Below, piece by piece: positions 62,860 to 64,000 of a stretch of 64,000 nt of DNA. The stretch is from Maribacter aestuarii (lineage in GTDB: Bacteria > Bacteroidota > Bacteroidia > Flavobacteriales > Flavobacteriaceae), in the NCBI RefSeq assembly GCF_027474845.2, contig NZ_CP107031.2:744001-808000 (forward strand). The letters run 5' to 3'. Each line of letters begins with the position of its first letter. Within the stretch, counting starts at the first letter, position 1. The notes below the pieces were generated by a model. The model was not told where the DNA came from. It saw only the letters and a program-made list of their open reading frames with translations, and did not search any database. A program made the position numbers and the translations under genes.

Positions 62860-64000
62860 CTATGCAAAAACAGATTTATCCACAGCGGCGAACGCTTGTT
62901 CCAAATCTGCCTTTAAATCGGCTATATCCTCCAGCCCCACTGAAAGCCGGATTAAATCTTTTGATACTCCCGCACCAGCTTGCTGTTCATCGTTCAATTG
63001 TTGGTGCGTGGTGCTAGCTGGGTGAATAATCAGGGATTTCGTATCCCCAATATTCGCCAACAAAGAGAATATCTTGGTCGCATCCGTTACTTTTTTGGCA
63101 GCATCGAAACCACCTTTTATGCCAAAAGTCACCAGACCACTTTGCCCTTTCGGCAAATACTCCTTTGCCAAATCATAGTATTTATTCCCTTTTAAACCTG
63201 GATAGTTTACCCACGCCACTTCATACCTACCTTGCAACCATTCTGCCAACTCCAAAGCGTTTGCGCTATGCTGCTTGATCCTAACAGGTAATGTTTCCAA
63301 TCCTTGAATGATTTGGAAGGCATTAAATGGACTCAAAGCACCCCCAAAATCGCGCAATCCTTCCAATATCAATTTAAAAGTAAATGCAGCGGCACCCAAT
63401 GCTTCACTGTATACCAAACCGTGGTATCCTGCTGATGGTTCCGTAAATTCCGGGAACTTACCATTGGTCCAGTCAAACGTACCGGCATCGATGATTGCAC
63501 CTCCTAATGAATTGCCTTGTCCACCAATATATTTGGTCAGTGAATGAATAACCAAGTTCGCGCCATGTTCAATAGGATTTAATAAAACAGGCGTAGCCAC
63601 GGTATTGTCCACAATGAAAGGTACTTTGGCCGCTTTGGCTTCCTTGGAAATAGCCTTCAAATCTAGTACGTCCAGTTTAGGATTTCCCAATGATTCTACG
63701 AAAAAGGCCCTAGTATTTTCCTTAACAGCATCCTTGAAATTGGATGGGTCGGATGCGTCTACAAACGTGGTGGTTATGCCCAATCTGGGCAAAGTGACAT
63801 TCAACAAATTAAAGGTACCCCCATAAAGACTGCTGGAGGCCACAATATGGTCCCCAGCCCTTAAGAGCGTTAATAATCCCGTTGAAATAGCCGCAGTTCC
63901 CGAAGCGAATACTACTGCTCCAACACCACCCTCAACTGCCGCCAATCTGTCCTGTAATATTTGATTGGTGGGGTTGTTTAAGCGTGTATAGATAAATCCA
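62860..64000 (-). CDS. metY: O-acetylhomoserine sulfhydrylase, MetY type (N-terminus outside the window)
   Basis: A PLP-dependent Cys/Met metabolism enzyme. The frame is open to the right edge (GFIYTRLNNPTNQILQDRLAAVEGG before the visible Met), so the start lies beyond 64000. It contains SGTAAISTGLLTL, the PLP lysine in NLVIHSLTKYIGGQGNSLGG, and the closing IHPASTTHQQLNDEQQ. It makes homocysteine from O-acetylhomoserine and sulfide, parallel to metZ. Confidence 0.88.
   Translation of the reverse strand, partial: GFIYTRLNNPTNQILQDRLAAVEGGVGAVVFASGTAAISTGLLTLLRAGDHIVASSSLYGGTFNLLNVTLPRLGITTTFVDASDPSNFKDAVKENTRAFFVESLGNPKLDVLDLKAISKEAKAAKVPFIVDNTVATPVLLNPIEHGANLVIHSLTKYIGGQGNSLGGAIIDAGTFDWTNGKFPEFTEPSAGYHGLVYSEALGAAAFTFKLILEGLRDFGGALSPFNAFQIIQGLETLPVRIKQHSANALELAEWLQGRYEVAWVNYPGLKGNKYYDLAKEYLPKGQSGLVTFGIKGGFDAAKKVTDATKIFSLLANIGDTKSLIIHPASTTHQQLNDEQQAGAGVSKDLIRLSVGLEDIADLKADLEQAFAAVDKSVFA

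Noticed and set aside
1..64000. tRNA or rRNA genes
   Set aside because: No cloverleaf with a GTTCRANNC arm and no rRNA-like segment was seen; the IVP gene is not inside a 23S gene.

Overview
The window looks like a chromosomal segment of a marine, gliding Flavobacteriaceae species (Bacteroidota). Supporting signs are gldB and gldC, a methionine synthase split into two genes, a ferredoxin-dependent sulfite reductase with a HEPN tail, TonB/LytTR-type surface and regulatory genes, a DnaG without zinc ligands, and a TAnnTTTG-type promoter. I cannot fix the genus. No rRNA, tRNA, transposase, phage gene or CRISPR array was seen.

Positions 1-13,437 are almost all on the + strand. A PhoD-like phosphatase (cut at the left edge) is followed, from about 1168 to 11035, by a run of small unrelated genes: DUF3592, metallopeptidase-like lipoprotein, isochorismatase, TPR pair, quinone oxidoreductase, broken GNAT, monooxygenase-like protein, amidohydrolase, CPBP protease and an alpha/beta hydrolase. 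Nearly every gene is followed by an imperfect inverted repeat that begins with an AAC-type box and ends in a GTT-type box just before the next gene. This is the layout of integron gene cassettes with attC-like sites, but no integrase gene is present. Three long non-coding repeats (226-352 bp) and a short hairpin element with compensatory changes recur inside these sites. After the array come a membrane LytTR regulator, a dioxygenase-like protein and a YceI lipoprotein.

Positions 13,457-33,733 are housekeeping DNA: gldC-gldB, nadE, an atypical response regulator (Glu at the phosphoacceptor site), dnaG, an ECF sigma/anti-sigma-like/outer-membrane operon, a polyprenyl synthase, rlmN, queA, and aroA-mazG-dtd-rsgA. 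A Phe/Tyr operon follows (prephenate dehydratase, aminotransferase, prephenate dehydrogenase, DAHP synthase-chorismate mutase). It is preceded by a previously unmarked leader: a 23-codon peptide rich in Phe and Tyr, an antiterminator segment, and an intrinsic terminator just before pheA. This is a textbook-style ribosome-mediated attenuator.

Positions 33,734-41,393 hold secreted and surface proteins: two paralogous small proteins around an M20 peptidase, DUF1080, an amidohydrolase, a serine hydrolase, a DUF2807 lipoprotein and a PagL-like protein.

Positions 41,493-64,000 form a sulfate-to-methionine region. The metH1-IVP-metH2-metF operon sits behind a SAM-I riboswitch. A sulfate assimilation operon (DUF2061-cysH-cysD-cysN-sir-cobA-FNR) has an Rrf2 regulator beside it. 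A single protein fuses a homoserine acyltransferase-like domain, aspartokinase and homoserine dehydrogenase, flanked by two sulfhydrylase genes (metZ, metY). Sulfide from the cys genes and acyl-homoserine from the fusion meet at the sulfhydrylases to give homocysteine for MetH/MetF.

Two cross-cutting features stand out. First, several operon gaps contain period-7 repeat arms (consensus near AACTGNC on the right and its complement on the left); one pair encloses a four-helix-bundle (IVP) gene inserted inside the metH operon. Second, four genes (pheA, metH2, cobA, and a small secreted protein) each carry a one-base frameshift, three of them at homopolymer runs. This suggests either assembly error or, for pheA, possible -1 frameshifting at a UUUUUUA heptamer.
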